Positions 1-8,920 of a stretch of DNA of 64,000 nt are shown piece by piece. The notes under the pieces were generated by a model. It did no database searches and had not been told where the DNA came from. It was given only the letters and a program-made list of their open reading frames with translations. The position numbers and the translations under genes are program-made. Source of the stretch: Dyella mobilis (lineage in GTDB: Bacteria; Pseudomonadota; Gammaproteobacteria; Xanthomonadales; Rhodanobacteraceae); contig NZ_JADIKF010000040.1 of assembly GCF_016904945.1 (NCBI RefSeq), positions 1,116,001 to 1,180,000 of the forward strand, given 5' to 3'. Each line of letters starts with the position of its first letter. Within the stretch, counting starts at the first letter, position 1.

Positions 1-2732
1 GGGCCATACAGGCCCAGGCAGTTCTTGGGACCGCCGGAGACCAGCGTGAGGTTCGCCGAAACCTGCCATTCGGGCGTCAATTGGTAGTACCCGTAGGCCT
101 TGATTTGATGGGTGTGATCCTGGCCGAGCGGGCCGCCGGCATATTGCATCAGCTCGGGGAAATTCCAATACGTGTCCAAGTTGGCCGCGAGCGCCTGGAT
201 GTCCGTCTGGCCCAGGCTCTCGGTGTTGCCATAGCTGCGCGAGAACAGATAGTCGATCTTGCCGTACCACTTGCCGTCGAACGGATGCTCCAGGAACGTT
301 TCGAGGCTGTAGTACTTCAGCGACAACGACGGCAGACCCAGTTCGGCGTTGGTCAGTGTCACGTTGTGGAAGGCCCCGCTGGGGTCCTGCACGGCGAAGG
401 TGTTGGCCTGGCCTGGATTGAAGTAATAGCAGGTGGCATTGCTGACGTCGTCAATGCCCATCGAGGCCGCTTTGTCGATGATGCGCTGGTTGTCGCAGTA
501 TTGCTCGACGTCATGCTGCAGGGTGCGCCGCATGGCCTTCGCGCCATAGATCCAGGACGAGCCCAGCGTCTTGGTAAAGCCCAGGATGAATTCATCCTGA
601 TCTTCGGACTTCAGGTTTTGCGCCGTGACCGTATTGGGGTTAGGCGTCTGTCCGTAGAAGTTATTGGCCGACACTGGCTGGGAGACCTGCGTGAGCCCCG
701 TCGGCGTGCCATTCGCAGCAATGCCGCTGTAGGTGTAGTACTGCTGCGTGATCAGGACTGGATTGGCTTCCAGACCGGTGACCAGCAATCCGCCGAGATA
801 GTAGCGGCCGGCGTTGCCGTACACCTTGAAGCTGCCATCGCCATTGACGTCCCAGCTGAAGCCGATGCGCGGCGACCATTGCGGCTTGGTCTGGCGCATG
901 TAGGGTTGGGACGAAGCGTTCTCGTTGGTGAAGCCGTCGTCGCGCAGGCCTATCGACAACAGCCAGCGATCGCTCACCTGCCACTGGTCTTCGATGTACT
1001 CGGCGTGCTGTACCGACGTGAGATTGCCGCCCTGGGTGGAGACGTTCTGGCTGACGTAATAACCCGACGCGCCATTCGGATAATTGGCAATCGGCCCCAC
1101 GCCCAAGGCCGGCACCAGTGCCTCGGTCGGATTCGGTGTATAGCCGTATGCCCATTGATAGCCGGGGCCGGAATCCTCCGTGAGCTGATTCAGGGCGCGG
1201 GACTGCAAGTTGTCGATACCCGCTGAAATCGTGTGATCGCCGAGCACGTACGTGAGGCTGAGTCGCAGGTTGTTGGTGGTGTAGTACGGATTGGTCAGCG
1301 AGGAGACGATCTGATCGCCATTGTTCGGCACCCCGTTATTGAGCGCGGGATTCTGGTAGGTGGCACCCGAGATGTATGTCTCGTCCGGGTTGTAGCCCAC
1401 CGGCACGCTGTAATTGAAGGTCTTCATCTGGCCGTACAAGGCCGTGAAGGTCAGGTCGTCCGTGATATAGCTGGTGAACTTGGCCGACCAGAAATGACCA
1501 CCGCTCTTGGTGTCGTTGGCATAGCCGGCCAACGCGGTTTCCTGCAAGTTTTTGTAGTCGTAATCGTAAACCGAGCCGGACGTCTCCTGCTTGCTGGACG
1601 CAGCCGTCAACTCGAGCAGGTTCTTGTCCGTAATATTCCAATTGATCTTGGCGTACCACTTCGGCTGGTGCTGCTGGAAGTTCTGGGCGGTGCCCGTTGC
1701 TGGTGCGATACCGCCCGAGTTGATCGGGCTGCCCTCGCTGGACGCCACCGGACCGACCGCCCGGCCGCCTACGTTGGTCATTTCCGCGGACAGGAAGAAG
1801 AACAACTTGTCCTTGATGATCGGGCCGCCAAGATAAGCGTCGTAGACCGCCGACCACTGCCGGTCCCTGCTGTTGGGATCGAACAGGTTCCCCGCCACCG
1901 GCAACGGAGGCAAGCCGTTCGCATAGTAGGTATTGGCCTGCGTGCCAACCAGATCGCCCGGCGTGTACAGCATTTGCCCGCCGAAATGCCATTCGTTGGT
2001 GCCGCTCTTGCCGATCAGGTTGAGCACGCCGCCGTCGGAACGGCCGTACTGGGCGCTATAGCCGCCCGTATAGACTTCTTCCTGCGAGATCGAACCATAG
2101 GGCAGCGTGATGCCGCCTTGCCCCAGCCATGGATCGGTGGTGTTGAATCCGTTGATGTAATACGCATTCGTTTCGACCGACGAGCCGCCGAAACTGGGCA
2201 GTGCAGCGCCGGTGGTGCTGGAAAAGCCACCGCCGTCGAGCACGGCGCCCGGCGCCAGCAACGCAGCGGCTTCTGCCGAACGTCCCAGCGGGAGCGCGGC
2301 CAATTGTTGTGCCGTAATTACCGTGCGCGAGTCGACCGAACTGACATCGATCGGCGGCGTGCTATTGGCCGTCACCGACACACCGGACAATTGCTTGGCC
2401 TGTACGGGCTGCTCGGCAAACGACACGTTCACGCCAACGCCAACGTTCAACACGACGTGATCGTGCGTCTGCACGGCAGTACCGTTGCGCATCAGCGTGA
2501 CGGTGTAGTTGCCGACCGGCAATTGCGTGGCATTGTAGCGACCGCTGCTGTCGACCTGGATCTCGCGCCGCAAGCCCGTGTCGCTGCGAATGACGACGCT
2601 GTTGCCCTTTTCCGCCGGCACCTGGCCGTAGATGTTGCTGGTGGTCGACTGGCCGTAGACACCGGCCGAGATCAACGAAGCGCCGATCACCGTCGCCAGA
2701 CACCTGCGCTTCAACAAAACTCCGCACTTCAT
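1..2732 (-). CDS. TonB-dependent receptor, Oar-like, with N-terminal carboxypeptidase-regulatory domain (3' end cut by window edge)
   Basis: Outer-membrane active-transport receptor of the Oar/OmpA-related type. The reading frame is open from the ATG at 2732 to the left edge (about 910 codons), so the C-terminal barrel strands are missing. Residues 1-28 are a signal peptide ending near AGVYGQ. Residues about 30-110 look like a carboxypeptidase-regulatory beta-sandwich (stretches such as VPAEKGNSVVIRSDTG and LPVGNYTVTL). A plug domain follows (STPPIDVSSVDSRTVITAQQ, then GGYSAQYGRSDGGVLN), and then long alternating barrel strands rich in Tyr, Asn and Gly. The substrate cannot be told. Proteins of this family are often annotated for oligosaccharide or peptide uptake, or as Oar adhesion-type proteins. 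No transport partner is adjacent; a tonB gene lies at 59.1 kb. Confidence 0.88.
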   Translation of the reverse strand, partial: MKCGVLLKRRCLATVIGASLISAGVYGQSTTSNIYGQVPAEKGNSVVIRSDTGLRREIQVDSSGRYNATQLPVGNYTVTLMRNGTAVQTHDHVVLNVGVGVNVSFAEQPVQAKQLSGVSVTANSTPPIDVSSVDSRTVITAQQLAALPLGRSAEAAALLAPGAVLDGGGFSSTTGAALPSFGGSSVETNAYYINGFNTTDPWLGQGGITLPYGSISQEEVYTGGYSAQYGRSDGGVLNLIGKSGTNEWHFGGQMLYTPGDLVGTQANTYYANGLPPLPVAGNLFDPNSRDRQWSAVYDAYLGGPIIKDKLFFFLSAEMTNVGGRAVGPVASSEGSPINSGGIAPATGTAQNFQQHQPKWYAKINWNITDKNLLELTAASSKQETSGSVYDYDYKNLQETALAGYANDTKSGGHFWSAKFTSYITDDLTFTALYGQMKTFNYSVPVGYNPDETYISGATYQNPALNNGVPNNGDQIVSSLTNPYYTTNNLRLSLTYVLGDHTISAGIDNLQSRALNQLTEDSGPGYQWAYGYTPNPTEALVPALGVGPIANYPNGASGYYVSQNVSTQGGNLTSVQHAEYIEDQWQVSDRWLLSIGLRDDGFTNENASSQPYMRQTKPQWSPRIGFSWDVNGDGSFKVYGNAGRYYLGGLLVTGLEANPVLITQQYYTYSGIAANGTPTGLTQVSQPVSANNFYGQTPNPNTVTAQNLKSEDQDEFILGFTKTLGSSWIYGAKAMRRTLQHDVEQYCDNQRIIDKAASMGIDDVSNATCYYFNPGQANTFAVQDPSGAFHNVTLTNAELGLPSLSLKYYSLETFLEHPFDGKWYGKIDYLFSRSYGNTESLGQTDIQALAANLDTYWNFPELMQYAGGPLGQDHTHQIKAYGYYQLTPEWQVSANLTLVSGGPKNCLGLYG

Positions 2733-3499
2733 GAACCCACCCCGCTATCGCATATCGATTTGGAAAAGCCGGCCAAAGCGGTCGCTGAAGACCGTTGGCA
2801 AACCCTCGTTTGTCCGCGATGGCCCGGTCGGCCATCCCGTGTGAGGTCGTTACCGCCGTCTCCCCGTCGAGCGGATCAACCGTGATGGAATGCGCGCAGG
2901 CGCGCGATCCATTCACTCATTGCCAGGCGAGCCGTTCCCGCTCGTCTCCCGAACTGTTCGTGTGTGCGTCGCTTAGTCGATAACCTCGCCATGAAACCTA
3001 GAGGCCTGTCCGCCAACTGCACGCTCTGCTGGCGAGCCCCTTTGCTGAAACACCACGCTTGAAGTCCATGCCGTGGCCGGAGTAATTCGAAGTCATCACG
3101 CTGGGCACCTGGAAGGCTCTTGACCAACGGCCGGGCCTATCAAATCTTTCGTTTTCTTTTGAACGACAGACATTCGGCCCAGATCGCCCCAATAACGAAA
3201 CAATACGATGACGATCACAGAGTATTAGAAGTGAAAGTTCCGTGACAATAGCTTTCGAAAGCTTCCGAAACGTTTTTATATCAATATTAGTGATCGCCCA
3301 GGGATGACCCATCACTCAAACCAAGCACTCAAGGCAACTGGCAACGCCTGGAGTCGCTTCAGGTTTCAAGGACGCGGTGTGCTTGGAGACCACGGATGCC
3401 GTCAACGGGATCGCGGCGTAAAAACGAGAAAACCACGACTATCGAACGGGCCTCGAGGCGGATCGCGGGTAGTCGCGATGCCGGAGTCGCGCGCAAGAA
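2733..3499. other. Non-coding stretch between the receptor gene and tRNA-Pro
   Basis: About 770 bases with no convincing gene. The reading frames present are short and lack recognisable protein character. The part from 3140 to 3300 is visibly richer in A and T than the surroundings and carries a perfect 14-base palindrome (AGCTTTCGAAAGCT) at 3250-3263. This may be regulatory sequence for the receptor gene or the remains of a decayed gene; neither is shown. Confidence 0.5.
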
Positions 3500-3526
3500 A
3501 AAAGGCGTCGCAGTGCGACGCCTTTT
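3500..3526 (-). terminator. Rho-independent terminator after tRNA-Pro
   Basis: A perfect 12-bp stem (aaaaggcgtcgc / gcgacgcctttt) with a 3-base loop lies about 50 bases downstream of the tRNA on the minus strand. The A/T ends of the stem supply a U run after the hairpin. Confidence 0.85.
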
Positions 3527-3575
3527 GACTAGCAAGGTATCGCGCAAGCGCGACCCTCATTGAAGCTTTGCGAAT

Positions 3576-3652
3576 TGGTCGGGGCGGCGGGATTCGAACC
3601 CACGACCCTTTGCCCCCCAGGCAAATGCGCTACCAGGCTGCGCTACGCCCCG
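3576..3652 (-). tRNA. tRNA-Pro (anticodon GGG)
   Basis: A 77-base tRNA on the minus strand. The 5' CGGGGCG pairs with 3' CGCCCCG to give the acceptor stem. The anticodon stem TTTGC/GCAAA encloses CTGGGGG, giving anticodon GGG. The T-arm reads GGGTTCGAATCCC. The discriminator base is A, and the 3' CCA is encoded. Confidence 0.97.
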
Positions 3653-3709
3653 ACTGATTCGGCAAAGATGACAAGTGTAGCAGTTCCGGCTGGCATGCCG
3701 GAAGAGCGC

Positions 3710-4066
3710 TTAGCGACGAAGCAGCGCCAGGACTTCTTCCAGTTCCATGCGCACCTGGCGCACGATCTGGTGCGACATGCTGGCCTCCATCCGTGCTTGC
3801 GGCCCTTCCAGGCGCGCACGGGCACCGGTGATAGTGAAGCCTTCGTCATACAGCAAGGAACGGATCTGACGAATCATCAGCACGTCGTGGCGCTGGTAAT
3901 AGCGGCGATTGCCACGGCGCTTCACTGGATTCAGCGCCGGGAATTCCTGCTCCCAGTAACGCAGCACGTGCGGCTTCACCCCGCACAAGTCACTCACTTC
4001 ACCGATGGTGAAGTAGCGCTTGGCCGGGATGGCAGGCAGTTCGGTGTTATTCCCCTGATCCAGCAT
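3710..4066 (-). CDS. MerR-family transcriptional regulator, ihfA-linked
   Basis: A 118-aa DNA-binding protein. Residues about 15-85 form a MerR winged helix-turn-helix: YFTIGEVSDLCGV, then LRYWEQEFPALNPVKR, RRYYQRHDV and IRSLLYDEGFTI. The C-terminal part is a short helix suited to dimerisation, with no metal-binding Cys set, so the ligand is unknown. The start at 4066 overlaps the end of ihfA by 20 bp, which implies co-transcription as the last gene of the translation operon. A MerR protein directly after ihfA is a known arrangement in gammaproteobacteria. Its target is not evident. Confidence 0.9.
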   Translation of the reverse strand: MLDQGNNTELPAIPAKRYFTIGEVSDLCGVKPHVLRYWEQEFPALNPVKRRGNRRYYQRHDVLMIRQIRSLLYDEGFTITGARARLEGPQARMEASMSHQIVRQVRMELEEVLALLRR

Positions 4067-4349
4067 AGCCCTCGACTCTCACCTTGAGTTTCTGCCCTGG
4101 CCGGAACGTCACCACTCGACGGGCGGAGATCGGAATCTCTTCGCCGGTCTTGGGATTGCGACCCGGTCGCTGGTTCTTCTTACGCAAATCGAAGTTGCCG
4201 AATCCTGACAACTTCACCTGTTCGCCGCGTTCCAACGCCTCGCGGACCACCTCGAAATAGGCGTCCACGAACTCTTTGGCTTCCCGCTTGTTAAGGCCTA
4301 CCTCGAGGAAGAGGCGCTCGGCCATCTCCGCCTTTGTCAGCGCCGCCAT
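4047..4349 (-). CDS. ihfA: Integration host factor subunit alpha
   Basis: A 100-aa HU/IHF-family DNA-bending protein. It contains the family signature GFGNFDLRKKNQRPGRNPKTG, the beta-arm that wraps DNA, and begins MAALTKAEMAERLF as IHF-alpha proteins do. IHF-alpha works as a heterodimer with IHF-beta in transcription, recombination and replication. The start chosen (ATG at 4349) lies one base after the pheT stop codon. A longer reading to 4400 would only add non-conserved residues inside pheT. The pheT-ihfA order is conserved in gammaproteobacteria. Confidence 0.97.
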   Translation of the reverse strand: MAALTKAEMAERLFLEVGLNKREAKEFVDAYFEVVREALERGEQVKLSGFGNFDLRKKNQRPGRNPKTGEEIPISARRVVTFRPGQKLKVRVEGYAGSGE

Positions 4350-4350
4350 C

Positions 4351-6729
4351 TTATCCTCGCAATTTCGCCTCGCATGACACCTCCAACGCAGCCACTGCAT
4401 TTCGAACGCAGCGATCCGCGTCGTCGTCAGTAAGGGTGCGTGAAGCGTCCTGCAAAATCAAGCCCATAGCGAGACTCTTTCGGCCCGCTTCGACCCCTTT
4501 TCCGCTATAGCGGTCGAACAGTCGCAGCTCCACCAGGGCCGCGCCCAGGCTGCTGCGAACCGCCTGTTCAATCTGTGACCAACTCACCGATTCGGGCACA
4601 TCCACCGCGATGTCGCGGCGGACGGAGGGGAAGCGCGGCACCGGTTGTGCGTTGGGCAGGCGGCGGCCAAGCAGCGGCTCCAGCGCCAGCTCCAGCACGT
4701 GCACATCCGGCCCCAGGTCCAGCGCCTTGGCGAGCTGCGGATGCAAGGCGCCGAGGTAGCCGACCGTCTGGCCATCGCGGGCCACACGCGCACCGCGGCC
4801 GGGGTGCAGCCAGCCCGGGAGACCGTCGGCATGTACCGACCAGCGCTGCGGCTCGCCACCCCAGGCGATGAGGGCGTCCAGATCACCCTTGAGATCGAAG
4901 AAGTCCAAAGGACGGGCAGCTTCGCCCCACTGCTCGGAACGGGCGCTGCCACTGGCGACGATGGCCAGGCTCGGCGTTTCGTCGGGCGGATTACCCGCCG
5001 CGAATACCCGACCAAGCTCGAACAGGCGAACACGCTCCTGTTGGCGTGCCCGGTTGTGCGAGAGGGCTTCGATCAGGCCGGGCAGCAAGGACGGGCGCAT
5101 GACCGCCAGGTCGGCCGAAAGCGGATTGGCCAATGGCACCAATCGTTCGCCCAGGCCCCATTTCTCGATCAGGGCATGACTAACGAAAGCAAGGTTCACC
5201 GCTTCGTAGTAACCGCGGGCAGCCAGCTGTTCGCGTACTGCCAGCTCGTGCAAGCGTGCTTCCGGATCGATGGCGAGCGCCAGCGCGCCCTCCGGCGTGT
5301 GGGTGGGAATGCGGTCGTAGCCATAGATGCGGGCCACCTCTTCGATCAGGTCTTCCTCCCTCTCGATATCGAAGCGGCTGCTCGGCGCAGTGATGCGCCA
5401 GCCATCGGCAGCGGTTTCCACCTGCATGCCAAGCGCAGTGAAGATACGCGCAACTTCGGCATCGGCCACCTCGACACCCAGCACGCGCTTGAGGCGTGCG
5501 CGACGCAGCGCAACCGCTACCGGCTTCGGCAGGTCGGACAGGTTTTCAGCCACCAGCACCGGTCCGGCCTTGCCGCCGGAAATCGCCAGCAACAGTTCGG
5601 TAGCGCGTTCCAGCGCACGGCGCGGCAGCTCCGGATCGACGCCACGCTCGAAGCGATGCGACGCATCGGTATGCATACCCAGCTTGCGTGCACGACCCAT
5701 GATCGCAGCCGGAGCGAAGTGCGCCGATTCCAGGAAGATGTTGTGCGTGGTGTCGGTGACGCGCGAATCGTAGCCGCCCATCACGCCGGCCACGGCGAGG
5801 CCATTCTTTTCATCGGCGATCAGCAGGAAGCCATGGTCGAGCTTCGCTTCGGAACCATCGAGCAACTTCAGCGTTTCACCTTCGCGCGCATGGCGCACGA
5901 CAATGTCGCCTTGCAGCTTGTCATTGTCGAAAGCATGCAGCGGCTGGCCCAGTTCCAGCATCACGTAGTTGGTGACATCCACCACCGCACTGATCGGGCG
6001 CAGGCCGGCGCGACGCAGACGCTCGGCCAGCCACAGCGGCGTACGCGCGGCAGGATCGATGCCTTCGATGATGCGGCCGAGATAACGCGGCGCATCGGCA
6101 CCGGCTTCCAGGCGGATACCGCGGCGCGCGGCGCCAGCGACGACAGCATCCTTCTGCTCCGGCACTTTTACGTGGCTGCCAAACAAGGCAGCAACGTCAT
6201 GCGCGAGACCCACCAGCCCCAGGCAATCCGGGCGGTTCGGCGTGAGCTTCAGCTCGATGCTCGCATCGGGCAACTCAAGGTAATCGGCCAGCGGCTTGCC
6301 GACCGGCGCATCGGCGGACAGCTCCAGCAAGCCGGACGCGTCGTTGTCGATGCCCAGCTCCTTGGCCGAGCACAGCATGCCGAACGATTCCACGCCACGC
6401 AGCTTGGCCGCCTTGATGGCGATGCCGCCCGGCAGGTTTGCGCCTACCGTCGCCAGCGGCACCTTGATGCCTACGCGTGCATTCGGTGCGCCGCAGACGA
6501 TCTGCAGCGGCTCGCCCGTTCCGGCGTCGACCTTGCACACCTGCAGGCGGTCGGCTTCCGGGTGCTTTTCGGCGCCAACGATTTCGGCCACCACCACGCC
6601 GCCGAGGTTTTCACCCAGCGGGGTCAGTTCTTCCACTTCCAGCCCGGCCATGGTCAACGCATGCGCCAGGGCGGCCCGGTCGGCCTTGATCTCGACCAGC
6701 TCGCGCAGCCAGTTTTCGGAGAATTTCAT
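4351..6729 (-). CDS. pheT: Phenylalanine-tRNA ligase beta subunit
   Basis: A 792-aa subunit of the alpha2-beta2 enzyme that charges tRNA-Phe in the cytoplasm. Visible domains are an N-terminal tRNA-binding OB fold (about 40-150, GVVVAEIVGAEKHPEADRLQ), the B3/B4 editing region (about 210-390, with VDVTNYVMLELGQPLHAFD), the B5 domain (about 400-475), and a C-terminal ferredoxin-like anticodon-binding domain (about 695-792, PRFPSVRRDIAVDVP). The length matches the E. coli protein (795 aa). It lies 21 bp downstream of pheS. Confidence 0.98.
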   Translation of the reverse strand: MKFSENWLRELVEIKADRAALAHALTMAGLEVEELTPLGENLGGVVVAEIVGAEKHPEADRLQVCKVDAGTGEPLQIVCGAPNARVGIKVPLATVGANLPGGIAIKAAKLRGVESFGMLCSAKELGIDNDASGLLELSADAPVGKPLADYLELPDASIELKLTPNRPDCLGLVGLAHDVAALFGSHVKVPEQKDAVVAGAARRGIRLEAGADAPRYLGRIIEGIDPAARTPLWLAERLRRAGLRPISAVVDVTNYVMLELGQPLHAFDNDKLQGDIVVRHAREGETLKLLDGSEAKLDHGFLLIADEKNGLAVAGVMGGYDSRVTDTTHNIFLESAHFAPAAIMGRARKLGMHTDASHRFERGVDPELPRRALERATELLLAISGGKAGPVLVAENLSDLPKPVAVALRRARLKRVLGVEVADAEVARIFTALGMQVETAADGWRITAPSSRFDIEREEDLIEEVARIYGYDRIPTHTPEGALALAIDPEARLHELAVREQLAARGYYEAVNLAFVSHALIEKWGLGERLVPLANPLSADLAVMRPSLLPGLIEALSHNRARQQERVRLFELGRVFAAGNPPDETPSLAIVASGSARSEQWGEAARPLDFFDLKGDLDALIAWGGEPQRWSVHADGLPGWLHPGRGARVARDGQTVGYLGALHPQLAKALDLGPDVHVLELALEPLLGRRLPNAQPVPRFPSVRRDIAVDVPESVSWSQIEQAVRSSLGAALVELRLFDRYSGKGVEAGRKSLAMGLILQDASRTLTDDDADRCVRNAVAALEVSCEAKLRG

Positions 6730-6750
6730 CGTGTTGTTCCCTGCGGGCGG

Positions 6751-7746
6751 TTACGCGAATTGCTTGAGGAAGCGCAGATCGTTCTCGAAGAACGCGCGCA
6801 GATCGGAAACGCCGTAGCGCAGCATGGCAAAGCGCTCTACGCCCAGGCCGAACGCGAAGCCGGTGTAGCGCTCCGGATCGATGCCGCAGTTCTTCAGCAC
6901 ATTCGGATGCACCATGCCGCAACCGAGCACCTCCAGCCAGCGCGTGCTGCCGTCTTCGGCGTCCCAGCGGATATCCACTTCGGCCGAAGGCTCGGTGAAG
7001 GGGAAGTAGCTGGGGCGGAAACGCATCTCGAAATCGCGCTCGAAGAAGGCGCGGATGAATTCGGCCAGCGTGCCTTTCAGGTCGGCGAAGCTGGATGTTT
7101 CATCGACCAGCAGACCTTCGATCTGGTGGAACATCGGCGAATGCGTCTGATCCGAATCGCTGCGGTACACCTTGCCCGGCGCGATCACGCGGATCGGTGG
7201 CTGACGTCCCTTCATCGAGCGGATCTGCACCGGCGAGGTATGCGTGCGCAACAGGCGACCGTCACCGAAATAGAAGGTGTCGTGCATGGCGCGCGCCGGA
7301 TGGTGCGGCGGGAAGTTCAGCGCCTCGAAGTTGTGCCAGTCGTCTTCGATTTCCGGGCCGTCGGCGCGCTGGTAGCCGAGACGCGCGAAGATCGCGGCGA
7401 TACGTTCGAGCGCGCGGGTGATCGGGTGAATGCCGCCCCGCTCGCCGTCGCGGCCAGGCATGCTGATGTCGAGCTTTTCGGAAGCCAGGCGGCGATCGAG
7501 CTCGGCCTGCTCCAGCGTTTGCTTGCGCGCGCCGAGGGCATCGTTGAGACGCTCCTTCAACCGATTCACCTCGGCTCCGCGGCTCTTGCGCTCTTCCGGC
7601 GACAGGGTGCCCAGCGCCTTCAAGGCCGCCGTGACGACGCCGCTTTTGCCCAGCAGGCTGACGCGCAACGCATCGAGCGAGTCGAGTGTTTCGGCCTTGT
7701 CGATTTCCGCCAGCGCCTGGGTGGCGCGGGTATCCAGGTCTTCCAT
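6751..7746 (-). CDS. pheS: Phenylalanine-tRNA ligase alpha subunit
   Basis: A 331-aa catalytic subunit that forms phenylalanyl-adenylate and transfers Phe to tRNA. An N-terminal coiled-coil arm (about 1-85) is followed by a class II synthetase core. Motif 2 lies around HTSPVQIRSM, and motif 3 is GLGVERFAMLRYG near the C-terminus. Upstream lie a strong terminator and palindromic repeats, so pheST expression may depend on read-through or on its own promoter. No Phe-rich pheM-like leader peptide is visible. Confidence 0.98.
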   Translation of the reverse strand: MEDLDTRATQALAEIDKAETLDSLDALRVSLLGKSGVVTAALKALGTLSPEERKSRGAEVNRLKERLNDALGARKQTLEQAELDRRLASEKLDISMPGRDGERGGIHPITRALERIAAIFARLGYQRADGPEIEDDWHNFEALNFPPHHPARAMHDTFYFGDGRLLRTHTSPVQIRSMKGRQPPIRVIAPGKVYRSDSDQTHSPMFHQIEGLLVDETSSFADLKGTLAEFIRAFFERDFEMRFRPSYFPFTEPSAEVDIRWDAEDGSTRWLEVLGCGMVHPNVLKNCGIDPERYTGFAFGLGVERFAMLRYGVSDLRAFFENDLRFLKQFA

Positions 7747-7766
7747 CGATGTGACTCTCGCTTTAC

Positions 7767-7803
7767 TCCCCCTCCCCTTTGGGGAGAGGGCTGGGCTGAG
7801 GGG
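7767..7803. repeat. REP-like GC-rich palindromic repeat (copy 1)
   Basis: Imperfect inverted repeat of the form CCCTCCCC-TTT-GGGGAGAGGG followed by CTGGGCTGAGGGG, between pheS and rplT. The same CCCTC(A/G)CCC...CTCTCCCC pattern recurs at 7863, 8864, 25642, 30501 and 30652. Confidence 0.7.
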
Positions 7804-7862
7804 AAACTCTTGCGTTGAACCCTATTCGAAGCGTACTTCGATGGAGGTTGGGACAAGCCTTG

Positions 7863-7916
7863 ACCCCTCACCTCATTCCTCTCCTCCATTCTCAATCAAA
7901 GATGGGGGAGAGGAGG
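7863..7916. repeat. REP-like GC-rich palindromic repeat (copy 2)
   Basis: Begins CCCCTCACCTCATTCCTCTCC and ends GGGGGAGAGGAGG, with a longer loop than its neighbour. It is the same family as the other copies and sits 60 bases from copy 1, so the two form a paired element. Confidence 0.6.
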
Positions 7917-7947
7917 CCAACGCAAAAAGCGTTACTCAAAACAAAAA

Positions 7948-7976
7948 CGGGGAGAAGGCTTTAGGCCTTCTCCCCG
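7948..7976 (-). terminator. Strong rho-independent terminator between rplT and pheS
   Basis: A perfect 12-bp stem (cggggagaaggc / gccttctccccg) with a 5-base loop, followed on the minus strand by TTTTTGTTTTG. It starts 32 bases after the rplT stop codon. It would end, or attenuate, transcription from infC-rpmI-rplT into pheST. Confidence 0.85.
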
Positions 7977-8008
7977 CTTGATTCACTTCTTTCGTCAGTG
8001 TTCGACGA

Positions 8009-8368
8009 TCAAGCGGCCAGACTGGCCTTCGCCTTTTCTGCGATGGCTCCAAACGCCTTGATGTCGTGCACGGCGATGTCGGCCAGCACCTTGCGGTCAA
8101 CGGTAATACCGGCCTTGGCCAGACCGTTGATCAGGCGGCTGTAGGACAGACCGAACTGACGGGCAGCAGCATTGATACGCACGATCCACAGGGCGCGGAA
8201 CTGACGCTTCTTCTGCTTGCGGCCGATATACGCGTACTGACCGGCCTTGATGACGGCCTGGTTGGCAACGCGGAAAACCTTGCGACGGGCGTTGTAGTAA
8301 CCCTTCGCGCGGCCGATGATTTTCTTGTGACGACGACGGGCGGTAACGCCACGCTTAACACGAGCCAT
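8009..8368 (-). CDS. rplT: 50S ribosomal protein L20
   Basis: A 119-aa basic ribosomal protein needed early in 50S assembly. It starts MARVKRGVTARRRHKKI and contains the family signature around RALWIVRINAAARQFGLSYS. It lies 16 bp after rpmI. In E. coli L20 represses rpmI-rplT translation; whether that happens here cannot be read directly, but the long rpmI leader would allow it. Confidence 0.99.
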   Translation of the reverse strand: MARVKRGVTARRRHKKIIGRAKGYYNARRKVFRVANQAVIKAGQYAYIGRKQKKRQFRALWIVRINAAARQFGLSYSRLINGLAKAGITVDRKVLADIAVHDIKAFGAIAEKAKASLAA

Positions 8369-8384
8369 GGTTCAGTCCTCCGCC

Positions 8385-8582
8385 TTAGAGATACGGCAAC
8401 ATGCGTGCTACACCCTTGGTGTCGCAAGCTTTGACGTGGTTGGTGGCGCGCAGGTTGCGCTTACGCTTGGTCGACTTCTTGGTGAGAATGTGCGACTTGA
8501 AGGCGTGACCGGCCTTGAACTTGCCGGACGCGGTCTTGCGAAAACGCTTCGCCGCCGCGCGGTTGGTCTTGATCTTGGGCAT
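8385..8582 (-). CDS. rpmI: 50S ribosomal protein L35
   Basis: A 65-aa basic protein of the large ribosomal subunit, starting MPKIKTNRAAAKRFRKT and ending GVARMLPYL as expected for L35. Start ATG at 8582 is preceded by GATCAAGGAGC (minus strand), a good ribosome-binding site. The usual L35-L20 pairing is kept. Confidence 0.98.
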   Translation of the reverse strand: MPKIKTNRAAAKRFRKTASGKFKAGHAFKSHILTKKSTKRKRNLRATNHVKACDTKGVARMLPYL

Positions 8583-8920
8583 GAAAATGCTCCTTGATGG
8601 GGGATCACTCCCCGGTTTCTGACTGATCTGGCGGCGCCCTGAGCGCTCTTTCCGTCCTGCCACGATCGGTTCACGACCCTTCCTGGCGGGTCGAACGGTC
8701 AATTGTACGGGAGTCCGGGAACCAAAGCCAGTCCGGATCTGCGTTATCCCCTCAGGGGACGCAGGACCTGGGCCGAGGGCCACCGTCGCGGCACAACCCA
8801 TCAAAGCCTGGCTTTGACGAAAGGCTTCAAAAAAAACAGATGGTAAAGGTTGGCTCGCGGCAGCCCCTCACCCTGCCCTCTCCCCGGAGGGAGAGGGAAA
8901 AGCGTCAAGCGCCGGAGCGC
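8583..8920 (-). other. 338-base infC-rpmI spacer
   Basis: No gene is seen. On the minus strand this is the leader of rpmI and would be the place for an L20-type translational operator or an internal promoter. A short inverted repeat (TCAAAG...CTTTGA) lies at 8801-8817 and a REP-like element at 8864-8897. I could not recognise a defined L20 binding structure by eye. Confidence 0.5.
8864..8897. repeat. REP-like GC-rich palindromic repeat (copy 3)
   Basis: CCCCTCACCCTGCCCTCTCC followed by an inverted GGAGGGAGAGGG arm. It sits 23 bases after the infC stop codon and is very similar to the copy at 30652-30687. Confidence 0.75.

Noticed and set aside
4645..7818. A 1057-codon open frame on the plus strand
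   Set aside because: It lies antisense to pheT and pheS. The translation is rich in Gln, Arg and His with no domain character, as expected for a GC-rich antisense shadow.
7747..7947. A pheM-like leader peptide before pheS
   Set aside because: No Phe-rich short frame with a ribosome-binding site is present; the region holds repeats and the terminator's U run.
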